From NCBI GenBank assembly GCA_963838775.1, contig CAWISP010000009.1, positions 153,794-217,793 of the forward strand: a stretch of DNA of 64,000 bases. Direction: 5' to 3'. This DNA comes from Chersky-840 sp963838775 (GTDB lineage: Bacteria; Actinomycetota; Acidimicrobiia; Acidimicrobiales; UBA8190). Of this stretch, positions 54,808-64,000 are shown piece after piece; the stretch's first letter is position 1; each line of letters starts with the position of its first letter. Position numbers and translations under genes: made by a program. The notes under the pieces are model-generated. The model worked only from the letters and a program-made list of their open reading frames with translations. It ran no database searches and was not told the DNA's origin.

Positions 54808-57172
54808 GCGTGGCCGGCGCCCCGCTACCCCGTCTCGGTGGGCTCGGTTCCTTCGACGGTGTCGACGAGTTCGAAGACTTCCCCGCCGAGCCGTCCGGCG
54901 CCGACTCGCCTACCCCGGCGCCACGACGTCCCCGCTGGACCGACTCCCTTCCGAAGCCCGATGCATTGCTGGAGGGGCTCAACGGCCCCCAGCGCCGCGC
55001 CGTCATCCACCGGGGCACCCCGCTGCTCGTGGTGGCGGGGGCGGGGTCGGGCAAGACCCGGGTGCTCACCCACCGCATCGCCCATCTCATCGCCACCGGC
55101 GACGCCACCCCGTGGGAGATCCTCGCCATCACCTTCACCAACAAGGCCGCCGACGAGATGCGTGATCGTCTGGCCGGCCTGATCGGGCCCATCGCCAAAC
55201 GCATGTGGGTCTCGACCTTCCACGCTGCCTGTGTGCGGATTCTCCGCGCCCACGCCGACCGGCTCGGGTACCGCAAGTCCTTCACCATCTACGACGACAC
55301 CGACTCCCGGCGTCTGGTCGAGCACATCCTGCGTGACCTGAACATCGATGCCAAGAAGCTCCCCGCCCGGGGTGTGCAGGCCGCCATCTCCGGGGCCAAG
55401 GCCGAGCTCGCCGGGGCCGCCGCCTATGCGCAGGGGGCCCACTCGGTCTTCGAGCGTCGCATCGCGGACGTCTATCAGGAGTACGAGCAGCGACTCTTCG
55501 CCGCCTCGGCGATGGACTTCGACGACCTGTTGCTCCTCACCGTGAAGCTGTTCCAGAGCGCCCCCGATGTCCTCGACGCCTACCGGACGCGTTTCAAGCA
55601 CATCCTGGTCGACGAGTTCCAGGACACCAACCGGGCCCAGAACGAGATCGTGCTCATGCTGGCCGCCGAGCATCACAGCGTGTGCGTGGTGGGAGACAGC
55701 GACCAGTCGATCTTCGGTTGGCGCGGCGCCGACATCCGCAACATCTTCGAATTCGAAGAGGCGTTCCCCGACGCGGCGGTGATCCCCCTCGAGCAGAACT
55801 ACCGCTCGACGAAGACGATCCTCGACGCCGCCAACGCCGTCATCGCCAACAACGTCACCCGTGTGCCCAAGGAGCTGTGGACCGAGGGCAAGACGGGCGG
55901 CCCCATCGTCCGCTACCGGGCCGAGGACGAGTACGACGAGGCGGCCTGGGTCGCCACCGAGATCGGCCGGCTGCGGGAGTTCGACGGCATCGACTACGGC
56001 GATGTGGCCGTGTTCTACCGCACCAACGCCCAGAGTCGGGCCTTGGAGGAAGAGCTCGTGCGGGCCGCCATCGCCTACAAGGTGGTGGGGGGCACCCGCT
56101 TCTACGACCGACGCGAGGTGAAGGACCTGCTCGCCTACGTGCGCCTGCTCGGCAACCCCTCCGACGAGGTGTCGGCCCGGCGCATCGTGAACGTGCCGCG
56201 TCGGGGCATCGGGGAGGCGTCGGTGGATCGCCTGGCCCAGTGGGCACACGACCACCAGTCCTCGTTCGTGGACGCGCTCGACCACGTGAGCGAGGCGGGC
56301 GTGACCGGCAAGGCGGTCAAGGGAGCAGCGCGAGCTCGCCGCCCTGCTCGCCGAGCTGCGGCAGACGGTCGAGCGCGGGGCCGGCCCCGGTGTCATCGTG
56401 GAGACCGTGGCCGAGCGCACGGGCTATCGCGCCGCTCTCGAGGCCGAGGACACCATCGAAGCGCACAGCCGGATGGAGAACATCGCCGAGCTGGCGGGGG
56501 CGGCGGGGGAGTACGACAGCCTCGACGAGTTCCTGGAGTCGGTGGCCCTGGTGGCCGACAGTGACGAGCTCGATGCCGCCGATCGCCGGGTGTCGCTCAT
56601 GACCCTGCACACCGCCAAGGGCCTGGAGTTCCCCGCCGTGTTCCTGGTCGGCCTCGAGGACGGGGTCTTCCCGCATCTGCGCGCGCCCTCGAAGATCCCC
56701 TGCAGCTCGAGGAAGAGCGCCGCCTCTGCTACGTCGGGATCACCCGGGCCCGGAGACAGCTGTACCTGACCCACGCCTGGAGCCGGACGTTGTGGGGTTC
56801 GACGAGCCACGCCATCCCCAGCCGGTTCTTGTCCGAGCTTCCCGCCGACCTGGTGCGCGACGTGGGCTCGTCGTGGAACCGGCGACCTGATCCGCTGCGG
56901 GCCCCGTCGTGGTCGCGCCGGCGGGCGGCATCGGGGGACCGGCCACAGAGGAATGGGAGGGGGTCGACGAACCCGACGGCGGTGATTTCGCCCAGGACTT
57001 CCACGATCCCGACCCGTGGGGCGACGCCGAGCCCGTTGCCCCCGTGCCGCCCCGTCCCACCCCTCCGGCCCGGCGCGCCGCACCGAGCCCGACCGGTGCC
57101 CAGACGCCGGGGCGCAAGAGCCGCCTGCCCAAGATGGCGCAGTGGCGCAACGGCACCATGCCGCGGACGTGA
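54798..57172 (+). CDS. pcrA: UvrD/PcrA-type DNA helicase, frameshifted in this sequence
   Basis: A superfamily 1A 3'-5' helicase for repair and replication restart. In the first frame: GAGSGKTRVLTHRIAHLIA (Walker A), ITFTNKAADEMRDRL, DEFQDTNRAQ, GDSDQSIFGWRGAD and EQNYRSTKTIL. The frame shifts near 56322 (extra G in AAGGGAG), again near 56685-56692 (extra GC in a CGCGCG run), and again between 56880 and 56910. Across these breaks the motifs continue: TLHTAKGLEFPAVFLVGLED, YVGITRARRQLYL, and an acidic/Pro-rich C-terminus ending near 57172. With the breaks repaired the length is normal, so sequencing error is likely. Confidence 0.9.
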
Positions 57173-57967
57173 CGGCGGGGGGCGAGCACAGCTCGCCGGG
57201 CCCCACCGCCGCCCAGCGCGACTGGGACGCGGCCACCTACGACCGCATCGCCGACCCCATGACCCGCTGGGGCGCCGAGGTGCTCGCCCGCCTCGATCTG
57301 CGCGGTGACGAGACCGTCCTCGACGCCGGGAGCGGGAAGCGGTCGCGTCACCGAGATGCTGCTGGAGCGCCTGCCGGCGGGCCGCGTCGTGGCCCTCGAC
57401 GCCGCGCCCTTGATGCTCGTCGAGGCGCCGCCGGCGCCTGGCGCGCTCGGGGCCAGGGTGCGCTTCGTGGAGGGGGATCTGCTCGAGCTCTTCGCGCCCG
57501 CCCTCGGCGCCGACGCACCGGTCGACGCCGTGCTGTCGACCGCCACGTTCCACTGGGTGCTCGACCATGACCGGCTCTTCGCCAACCTGGCCGCCGTGAT
57601 GCGCCCCGGGGCGGTGCTCGAGGCCCAGTGCGGTGCCGCCGGCAACATCGCCGGCCTGATCGAGGCGGTGGCGTCGACGGGGAGCAGTCGTTCGGGCCGG
57701 TGGCTCTACGCGACACCGGAGGACACCCGGGCCCGGCTCGAGACGGCGGGCTTCGACCACGTCGAGGTGTGGACCCACCCCGAGCCCACCCGTCTCGATG
57801 AAGGTCAAGAGCTCGAGACCTATCTCGAGACGGTGTGCCTCCGGACCCATGTGGCCGGGATGACGCCGGGCGAGAAGGCCCGGTTCCTCCGGGAGGTGGC
57901 GGCGGCCATGCCCGAGCCCGTCATCGACTACGTGCGCCTCAACATCAGCGCCCGACGCCGCTCCTGA
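57169..57967 (+). CDS. Class I SAM-dependent methyltransferase, frameshifted
   Basis: The GTG at 57169 overlaps the helicase stop. The first part reads AAQRDWDAATYDRIADPMTR and VLDAGSG; near 57338-57341 an extra G moves the frame, after which GSGRVTEMLLERLPAGRVVA, VDAVLSTATFHWVLDHDRLF and WLYATPEDTRARLETAGFDH follow to TGA 57965-57967. The order resembles trans-aconitate or SAM-binding small-molecule methyltransferases, about 265 residues. Substrate unknown. Confidence 0.82.
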
Positions 57968-57986
57968 CCCGGGACCGGCGCCGGGC

Positions 57987-58748
57987 TCAGCCCGGGAGCC
58001 GGCGCCACAGCGGCGGGCACCAGTTTCATGACCGCGAACACGAGCCGCAGCGGGCCCGGCGACCACACCACCGATGCCGAGCGCTCCATGCCCGCCACGA
58101 CGTCGGCGGCCACCGCGTCCGGCGTGGTGGCGAAGGGGGCGGGGTCCCGTCCTTCGGTCATGCGGGTGGCCACCCAGCCGGGCCGGACGATCATGAGCGA
58201 CGCTCCTCGAACCCCGCAGGGCCTCGGCCATCCCCTGTGCGAACGCGTCGAGCCCGGCTTTGGACGCGCCGTAGACGTAGTTCGCCCGCCGCACCCGCAC
58301 GCCCGCCACCGACGACAACACCACGACGCGGCCGTGACCCTGCTTGCGCAGCATCGTCGCGAACGCCGTCATGACGGCGGCCGGCCCCGTCGTGTTGGCG
58401 GTGAAGACGCGGGCCACGGCGTCGGGATCGTCCTCCACGCTGGCCTGGTCACCGAGCACCCCGGCCGCCACCAGCACCAGGTCCACCTGGCCCAGGCGTG
58501 CCGACGCGTCGGCGACGACGGCGACCACGCGACCAGGTCGGTGACGTCGAGGGTCATGGTGTCGACCTCGGTCGGGCCCAGGGTCTGGAGCTCCTTGGCG
58601 GCGGCGGCCAGGCCGATCTCGTCGTGACCCACGAGCACGATGCGAGCCAGACGGCGCGCCCACGAGGGCGCGCACCGACGGCCCGGGCGATGTCCGAGGT
58701 CCCGCCCACGACCACCGCGGTCTGGGGCATCCCCATGGCGTCGTTCAC
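57987..58748 (-). CDS. dprE2: Decaprenylphospho-D-erythro-pentofuranosid-2-ulose 2-reductase (DprE2-like), frameshifted
   Basis: An SDR enzyme that, with DprE1, epimerises decaprenylphosphoryl-ribose to -arabinose. It starts M-N-D-A-M-G-M-P-Q-T-A-V-V-V-G-G-T-S-D-I-A and later has ANTTGPAAVMTAFATMLRKQ, VVVLSSVAGVRVRRANYVYG-ASKAG (YxxxK active site), and MIVRPGWVATRMTEG. These pieces sit in at least three different frames, with breaks near 58680, 58520, 58210 and probably 58010; the homologous end W-R-R-L-P-G gives a stop at 57987-57989. Length after repair is about 250 residues, normal. Minus-strand operon with dprE1 and ubiA. Confidence 0.83.
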
Positions 58749-58849
58749 CGGAGCCCTCTCATCTGGTCGCGCTCATCCGGTCGCGCTCTGCTTGGCCTTG
58801 GGCGAGGACCGGGCCCGGCTCGGGCGGCGTTCGCCCGGCGGGGGCGGGG

Positions 58850-60244
58850 CGACGACACCAGACCGAGGCGCCGGGACAGATCCGAGACGAGCGTGCCCTC
58901 GGGGTCCACCCGGTCCCGAATGGCAGGCGCGCCACTCCGACAGGTGCGGGTACATGGCCTCGAGCAGGTCAGGACGCAGGCGCGCGTCCTTGGCGAGATA
59001 GACGCGCCCACCGGCGCCGGCGACGGTCTCGTCGAGCGCATCGAGCATCGGGCCCAGGGCCGGGGAGCCGACGGGGAGGTCGATGGCGAGGGTCCACCCC
59101 GCCATCGGGAACGACAGCGGTCCGGCGTCGGCGGGACCGAATCGCTTCAACACCGCCAGGAACGAGGCCATGCGCCCCTCGCTCACACGCGTGAGCACGT
59201 TGCGCAAGGCGTCCTCGGCGCCGAAGGGTACGACGAACTGGTATTGGACGAAGCCCCGCGGCCCGTACATGCGGTTCCAGGCGCCGACCCCGTCGAGGGG
59301 GTGGAAGTAGGTCGAGATCGATTGCAGCTCGCCGGTTCGGGCCCGGGGAGCCTTGCGGAACCACAGCTCGTTGAAGGCGGCGACCGTCACGGGGTTGCAC
59401 AGCCCCGACGGCGGGGTCGCCGGCACCCGCACGCGCACCGCGGGGTCGAAGCGAAGCGCGTCTCGGCGTCGGGCCTCGGGGAGTTCCTCGAGTCGGGCGT
59501 GGTCGCCGCGGGTCAGCACGGCGCGACCCATTCGGGAGCCGCGCGACAATGTGTCGATCCAGGCCACCGAGTACCGGTACTCGCCGTCACGTTCGGCCAT
59601 GCGGCCGATGCAATCGTCGAGATCCCGCACCCGTTCGGTGTCCACCCGCATCGTGGCGGTCTCGACCGGGACCATCCGGAGGGTGGCATCGACCACGATC
59701 CCGGTCAGTCCCATCCCTCCGGCGGTGGCCCAGAACAGGTCGGGGTCGCTCTCCGGAGACACTTCGAGGCGCCCCGCAGGCGTGGCGAGCGACAGGCGGG
59801 TGACGTAGGAGCAGAACGAGCCGTCCCGGTGGTGGTTCTTGCCGTGGATGTCGGCCGCGATGGCGCCCCCCACCGTGACGTACCGGGTCCCGGGGGTGAC
59901 GGGAACGAACCAGCCCCGCGGCACGAAGGCGCGCACGAGCGCGTCGAGGCTCACCCCCGCCCGACCCGGACCAGGCCGGCGTCGAGATCGGATTCGAGCA
60001 CGGTGTCGAGCCCGGTGATGTCGACGACGATTCCCCCGCGGACTGCGCGGCGTCGCCATCGAGCGCGCCAGGCCTCGGGCCACGACGCCGCGCCCGGCCG
60101 CGGCCGCCGCGGCCAGAGCCCGATCGACGTCCTCGGCAGTGCGCACCGGCACGACGTCGCACGCGCTGGCGGCGGTACGGCCCCACCCGTCAGGGAACGG
60201 CGGGTGCCGTGGACGCCGTCGGGGGTGGTGGCGGCGTTCGTCAC
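58850..60244 (-). CDS. dprE1: Decaprenylphospho-beta-D-ribose oxidase (DprE1-like), frameshifted
   Basis: FAD-dependent oxidase of the arabinan precursor pathway. Main frame: VTVGGAIAADIHGKNHHRDG (FAD binding), DLFWATAGGMGLTGIVVDAT, ELWFRKAPRARTGELQSIST, YFHPLDGVGAWNRMYGPRGF and LSFPMAGWTLAIDLPVG. The N-terminal 90 residues (GTG 60242-60244 onward, ending GGIVVDITGLDTVLESDLDA) are in other frames, with breaks near 60100-60200 and 59960; another break near 58920 leads to RVDPEGTLVSDLSRRLGLV. The exact stop is uncertain (58750-58870). The position of the benzothiazinone-target Cys of the mycobacterial enzyme is Ala here (codon 59085-59087). Confidence 0.85.
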
Positions 60245-61186
60245 GCGTAGATGCCGACCGCCACGAGTGCCACCCAGACGATGCCGAGGAGTTGCAGCAT
60301 GCGATCTCGGAGGGCCATCTCCTCGGGGGCACCGCCCTGGCCGCTCGCAAAACGCAGCTCGACGTGCAAGATGGCGATGACGAACGGGACGATCGACAAC
60401 TCGAACCAGATGGGGTGGTGGCCGTGTCCACCTGGGCCGAGCGTTCGAAGGCCCACAGGCAGTAGGCGCTCACTGTCACCGCCGCCGCCAGCAGGCGCAC
60501 GGAGCGCAGGAATGTCTCGGGGTAGGCGTTGAGCGTGGGCGGTGCGCTCCCCGCAACTCGCCCAACTCGCCGTGCTCGGCGCTGCGCTTGCCCGTCACGA
60601 TGAGCAACGACCCGAACGACGACACGATGATGAACCAGTCCGACAGGGGGACACCGGTGGCGACCCCCCCGGCGATGGCCCGCAGCACGAACCCCCCCGA
60701 GACACAGGCCAGATCCACCACGGGCTCGTGCTTGAGGCGGACCGAGTACGCGGTGGTCACCGCCACGTACACGGCGATGACGAGCGCCAGGTGGCTCCCC
60801 GCCAGCCACCAGGCCAGGCCGATGGCCAGAGCCATGAAGACCACGCCGACCGCGGCGGCGAGGGGGTCCGGGTACGATCCCGGCGGCCACGGGGCGGAGG
60901 CGTTTGACAGGGTGATGCCGGTCCGCCTCGACGTCGAGGGTGTCGTTGAGGAAGTAGGTGCCCGACGCGGCCAGGCAGAAGACCCCGAACGCCCCCGCGG
61001 CGTGGGCGGCCACGGTGCCGTGCGACAGGGCGCCGGCGGCGGCGGGGGCGGCGAAGACGAGAGGTTCTTCACCCAGTGGCGGGGCCTGGCGATGCGCAGC
61101 AACCCCGACAACCGGGTCGAGGATGCCGCTTGGGGACGGGACGGCTCGGGCTGTCCCTTCCGGTTGGCTGGTGACGGGCGGACCAT
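60241..61186 (-). CDS. ubiA: Decaprenyl-phosphate phosphoribosyltransferase (UbiA family), frameshifted
   Basis: Membrane prenyltransferase making decaprenylphosphoryl-5-phosphoribose, the substrate that leads to DprE1. Pieces in order: LLRIARPRHWVKNL, LVFAAPAAAGALSHGTVAAH, the metal motif NDTLDVEADRHHPVKRLRP, VVDLACVSGGFVLRAIAGGV, LLIVTGKRSAEHGELGELRG, and the end ALRDRMLQLLGIVWVALVAV. They occupy different frames, with breaks near 61060, 60880-60900, 60560 and 60460. Its TGA (60241-60243) overlaps the dprE1 GTG, so the three genes form one operon. Confidence 0.83.
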
Positions 61187-61329
61187 AATTGTCGGGCCAA
61201 CGGGCCGAGCACACGGGCTGCCACCGCTAGTGGCCGAACCCGACGCTACCATGCGCCTCCCCCTTATCTTCGGCTGGGTCGAGGCCGTGTGGCGCCCTCT
61301 CAGGCCGAGGTGCCTACACTCGGTGCCCG

Positions 61330-61749
61330 ATGAAGCGTCCTTACCGGGTCGTGGTGGCCAAGCCCGGGCTCGATGGCCACGACCGAGGTGCCAAGGTCAT
61401 CGCCCGCGCCTTTCGGGACGCCGGGTTCGAGGTGATCTACACCGGCCTGCACCAGACCCCCGAGCAGGTCGTCCAGGCCGTGGTCCAGGAGGACGCCGAC
61501 GCCGTCGGACTGTCGCTGTTGTCGGGCGCCCATCTCACCCTCGTCCCCCGTGTCATCGACGGGCTCCGGGAGCAAGGCCTCGACGACGTGCTCGTCATCG
61601 TCGGCGGGATCATCCCCGAAGGCGACATCCCCGCCCTCAATGCCCTCGGCGTGGCCGCGGTGTTCACCCCCGGGGCCTCGCTCGACACCATGGTGCACTG
61701 GCTCGCCGACGCCCTCGACGGGCGCGAGGAGGCCTCGGCCGGGGGCTGA
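61330..61749 (+). CDS. Methylmalonyl-CoA mutase-type cobalamin-binding subunit
   Basis: A 139-residue stand-alone B12-binding domain. The lower-ligand motif Asp-x-His-x-x-Gly is in KPGLDGHDRGAKVIARAFRD, followed by VGLSLLSGAHLTLVP and VIVGGIIPEGDIPALNALGV. It would pair with a separate catalytic subunit of a methylmalonyl-CoA or related acyl-CoA mutase, not found in this window. Placed just before sucCD, which act on succinyl-CoA, the product of that mutase. ATG 61330; intact. Confidence 0.9.
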   Translation: MKRPYRVVVAKPGLDGHDRGAKVIARAFRDAGFEVIYTGLHQTPEQVVQAVVQEDADAVGLSLLSGAHLTLVPRVIDGLREQGLDDVLVIVGGIIPEGDIPALNALGVAAVFTPGASLDTMVHWLADALDGREEASAGG

Positions 61750-61864
61750 CCAGCGGTGAAGTGGGACCACCAATGAAAGTGGACCCCCCATCAACCCCGA
61801 TGAAGCAGTGACGCACGAGACGGGCGCCCGCCATTGGAGGCGGCGCAGAGGAGCAGGAGCAGCG

Positions 61865-63014
61865 GTGGATCTCTACGAGTACCAGGGCAAGCAGTACTTC
61901 GCCCGCTACGGCATCCCCACGTCGCCAGGCGGCGTGGCCGACACGGTGGACGAGGCCGTGGCGCAGGCCGACGCGGCCGGGTACCCGGTCGTGGTGAAGG
62001 CCCAGGTGAAGGTGGAGGTCGCGGCAAGGCCGGGGGCATCAAGCTGGCCAATGGCCCCGACGAGGTGCGCACCTACGCGGCGGCCATCCTCGGGATGGAC
62101 ATCCACGGTCACATAGTGCAGCGCTTGTGGGTCGAGCACGCGTCGGACATCGCCCGTGAGTACTACGCCAGCTTCACCCTCGACCGCGCCGCCAAGCTCC
62201 ATCTCTGCATGGTGTCGGCCCAGGGGGGCGTGGAGATCGAGGAGGTCGCCGCCACCGACCCCGGCGCCATCGCCAAGTTGCACATCGACCCCGTGGACGG
62301 CCTTTCGGTCGCCGCCGCCGCCGCCGTCGTGGCCGAGGCGGGCCTCGACGACGAAGCCAGAGCACCCGCCGCCGAGCTCCTCGTCGCCTTGTACCGGTGC
62401 TACGTCGAGGGCGACGGCGACCTGGACGAGATGAACCGGCTCATCCTCACCACCGACGGCCGCGTCCACGCCCTCGACGCCAAGGTGACGCTGGACGACA
62501 ACGCCGCCTTTCGCCATCCCGAGTGGGAGGAGTTCGCCGGCACCGACACCACCGACGAGCGTGAGCTGCTGGCCGAGGAGATAGGTGCCTCAATTACATC
62601 GGCCTGTCGGGGTCGGTCGGCATCATCGCCAACGGGGCGGGGTTGGCGATGAGCACCCTCGACGTCGTCACGCAGGCCGGTGGCAGCGCTGCGAACTTCC
62701 TCGACATCGGCGGTGGTGCCAATGCCGACGTGATGGCGGCGGCCCTCGAGGTCATCAACACCGACGAGGCGGTGCGCTCCATCTTCGTCAACATCTTCGG
62801 CGGCATCACGCGCTGTGACGAGGTGGCCAACGGCATCGTCGAGGCCCTGGGCCGCGTCGATCTGCGGTCGCCCATCGTCCTGCGCCTCGACGGGACCAAC
62901 GCCGAGGCCGGCCACGCCATCCTCGCCCCGCACATCTCGGACCGTCTGGTCGTGGACGAGACCATGTTGGGCGCCGCTCGACGCGCCGTGGCATTGGCAG
63001 GACGAAACAAGTGA
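61865..63014 (+). CDS. sucC: Succinyl-CoA ligase [ADP-forming] subunit beta, frameshifted
   Basis: ATP-grasp subunit of the TCA enzyme. It begins V-D-L-Y-E-Y-Q-G-K-Q-Y-F-A-R-Y-G-I-P and reads VVVKAQVKV, then a break near 62025 (GGTGGAGGTCGCGG; expected GGRGKAGGIKLA). The second frame has ARAPAAELLVALYRCY, LILTTDGRVHALDAKVTLDD; a second break near 62585 leads to NYIGLSGSVGIIANGAGLAM, FLDIGGGANADVMAAAL and INIFGGITRCD-like FVNIFGGITRCDEVANGI. Start GTG 61865. About 385 residues after repair, normal. Confidence 0.9.
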
Positions 63015-63901
63015 GCATCTTCGTCGACGAGAACACCAAGGTGATCGTGCAGGGCCTGACCGGGAGCCAGGGACGGTTCCACGGCTTGCGCAACCGGGAC
63101 TACGGCACCCAGGTGGTGGCGGGGGTGACCCCGGGCAAGGGTGGCATCGACGTCGACGGCGTCCCCGTCTACGACAGCGTCGGGGACGCCGTGCACGCCA
63201 CGGGGGCCGACGCCTCGTTCGTCGTGGTGCCACCCAAAGGTGCGTCGGCCGCGATCCTGGAGGCGGCCGAGGCCGGGGTCAGCTTCATCGTGTGCATCAC
63301 CGAGGGCATCCCCGCCCAGGACGAAGCTCTGTTCTTCAACATCCTGCGGCGTGACCACCCCGGGGTGCGGCTGCTTGATCCCCAAATTGCCCGGGGGTGA
63401 GCTCTCCGGGGAAGTGCAACATCGGCATCACCTCGGGGGACATCGCCCTCCCCGGCGGCCCCGTCGGCATCGTGAGCCGTTCGGGGACCCTCACCTACCA
63501 GGCGCTGCACGAGCTGTCCCAGCAGAAGGTGGGCCAGACCACGTGCGTGTCGGCATCGGCGGGGACCCCGTGCCCGGCACGAGCTTCGTCGACTGCCTGG
63601 CCGCCTTCGAGGAGAGCTCAACACCCGCGCCGTGATGATGATCGGGGAGATCGGCGGTTCGGCCGAAGAAGAGGCGGCGCAGTTCATCAAGGACAACATG
63701 TCCAAGCCCGTCGTCTGTTACATCGCCGGGGTCACTGCGCCACCGGGTCGCAAGATGGGCCACGCCCGGGGCCATCATCTCGGGCTCCCAGGGTACGGCC
63801 CAGGCCAAGATGGCGGCGCTGGCCGAGGCCGGGGCCACCGTGGCGTTGAACCCGACCGAGGCCGGTGAGCGCATGGTGGAGATCGTCAAGGCCCTCGACT
63901 A
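63011..63901 (+). CDS. sucD: Succinyl-CoA ligase [ADP-forming] subunit alpha, frameshifted
   Basis: CoA-binding partner of SucC. GTG 63011 overlaps the sucC stop. Pieces: TKVIVQGLTGSQGRFHGL, VTPGKGGIDVDGVPVYDSVG, FIVCITEGIPAQDEALFF; a break near 63376 precedes SPGKCNIGITSGDIALPGG and GIVSRSGTLTYQALHELSQQ; breaks near 63555, 63605 and 63765 separate GDPVPGTSFVDCLAAFEE, MMIGEIGGSAEEEAAQFIKD and the end TVALNPTEAGERMVEIVKAL. The catalytic His region (normally GHAGA) falls near 63762, in a broken part. Stop TAG 63899-63901. Confidence 0.88.
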
Positions 63902-63932
63902 GCGGAGGGTACCCACAGGCACCGCTGGTAGC

Positions 63933-64000
63933 GTGGTCACGCGGCGCGCGGCGGTGCTCGTCTCGGGTACGGGAGCATCCTCGACGCCATGCTCGCCGAT
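63933..64000 (+). CDS. purN: Phosphoribosylglycinamide formyltransferase, N-terminal start (partial)
   Basis: From GTG 63933 the reading V-V-T-R-R-A-A-V-L-V-S-G-T-G fits the PurN start (xVLxSGxGSNLQAL); one base appears missing near 63977, after which S-I-L-D-A-M-L-A-D follows. sucC-sucD-purN is a conserved order in actinobacteria. The gene runs off the window. Confidence 0.6.
   Translation, partial: MVTRRAAVLVSGTGASSTPCSP

Noticed and set aside
54798..64000. Genuine pseudogenes (pcrA, dprE1, dprE2, ubiA, sucC, sucD)
   Set aside because: All conserved motifs persist across the breaks, breaks are one or two bases in G/GC runs, and they are limited to one end of the window.

Overview
The window is about 64 kb of high-GC DNA from an actinobacterium. 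Four things point there: the gene order, Cys4-type S14 and zinc-type L36, long acidic tails on many ribosomal proteins, and a DprE1/DprE2/UbiA set. The tails and the whole layout suggest the Acidimicrobiia or a near relative, but this is inference; no 16S gene is present.

Layout. 1-10345: end of rplK, then rplA, rplJ, rplL, rpoB, rpoC. 10491-15189: str operon and start of the S10 operon (rpsL, rpsG, fusA, tuf, rpsJ). 15169-19245: a 4,056-bp integrated element inserted at the 3' end of rpsJ. 19541-35975: the S10, spc and alpha operons (rplC to rplQ, with secY, adk, map, infA, rpoA). 36034-44389: truA, rplM, rpsI, glmM, glmS, acpS, nnr, alr. 44386-48951: a hydrolase, a family 4 UDG, tsaE, tsaB, rimI, tsaD. 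48978-51095: groES-groEL under a CIRCE operator, closed by a strong hairpin. 51189-57967: a Nudix hydrolase, guaB3, guaA, a UvrD/PcrA helicase and a methyltransferase. 57987-61186 (minus strand): ubiA-dprE1-dprE2, the decaprenylphosphoryl-arabinose branch. 61330-64000: a B12-binding mutase subunit, sucC, sucD and the start of purN.

The main discovery is the element inside the S10 operon. Its borders are two 21-bp copies of the rpsJ 3' end (18 of 21 identical). Its tyrosine-recombinase gene starts at the left border and has no ATG, GTG or TTG start in its frame before codon 15482. The missing start, Shine-Dalgarno and promoter lie at the opposite end, behind a small winged-helix gene. Joining the two ends as a circle fuses them in frame into one recombinase of about 360 residues. 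So the integrase gene appears to be whole only in the excised circle. In the integrated state the same promoter points outwards into the rplC operon. The element also carries an HUH replication protein of the filamentous-phage G2P type, a coupled Cys-rich small protein, a lipoprotein and several hairpins. It therefore looks like a tiny integrative rolling-circle replicon.

Sequence quality falls in the last 8 kb. Nearly every gene from about 56.3 kb onward has one or more one- or two-base frameshifts, while all genes before that are intact. These are treated as probable sequencing errors, not pseudogenes.
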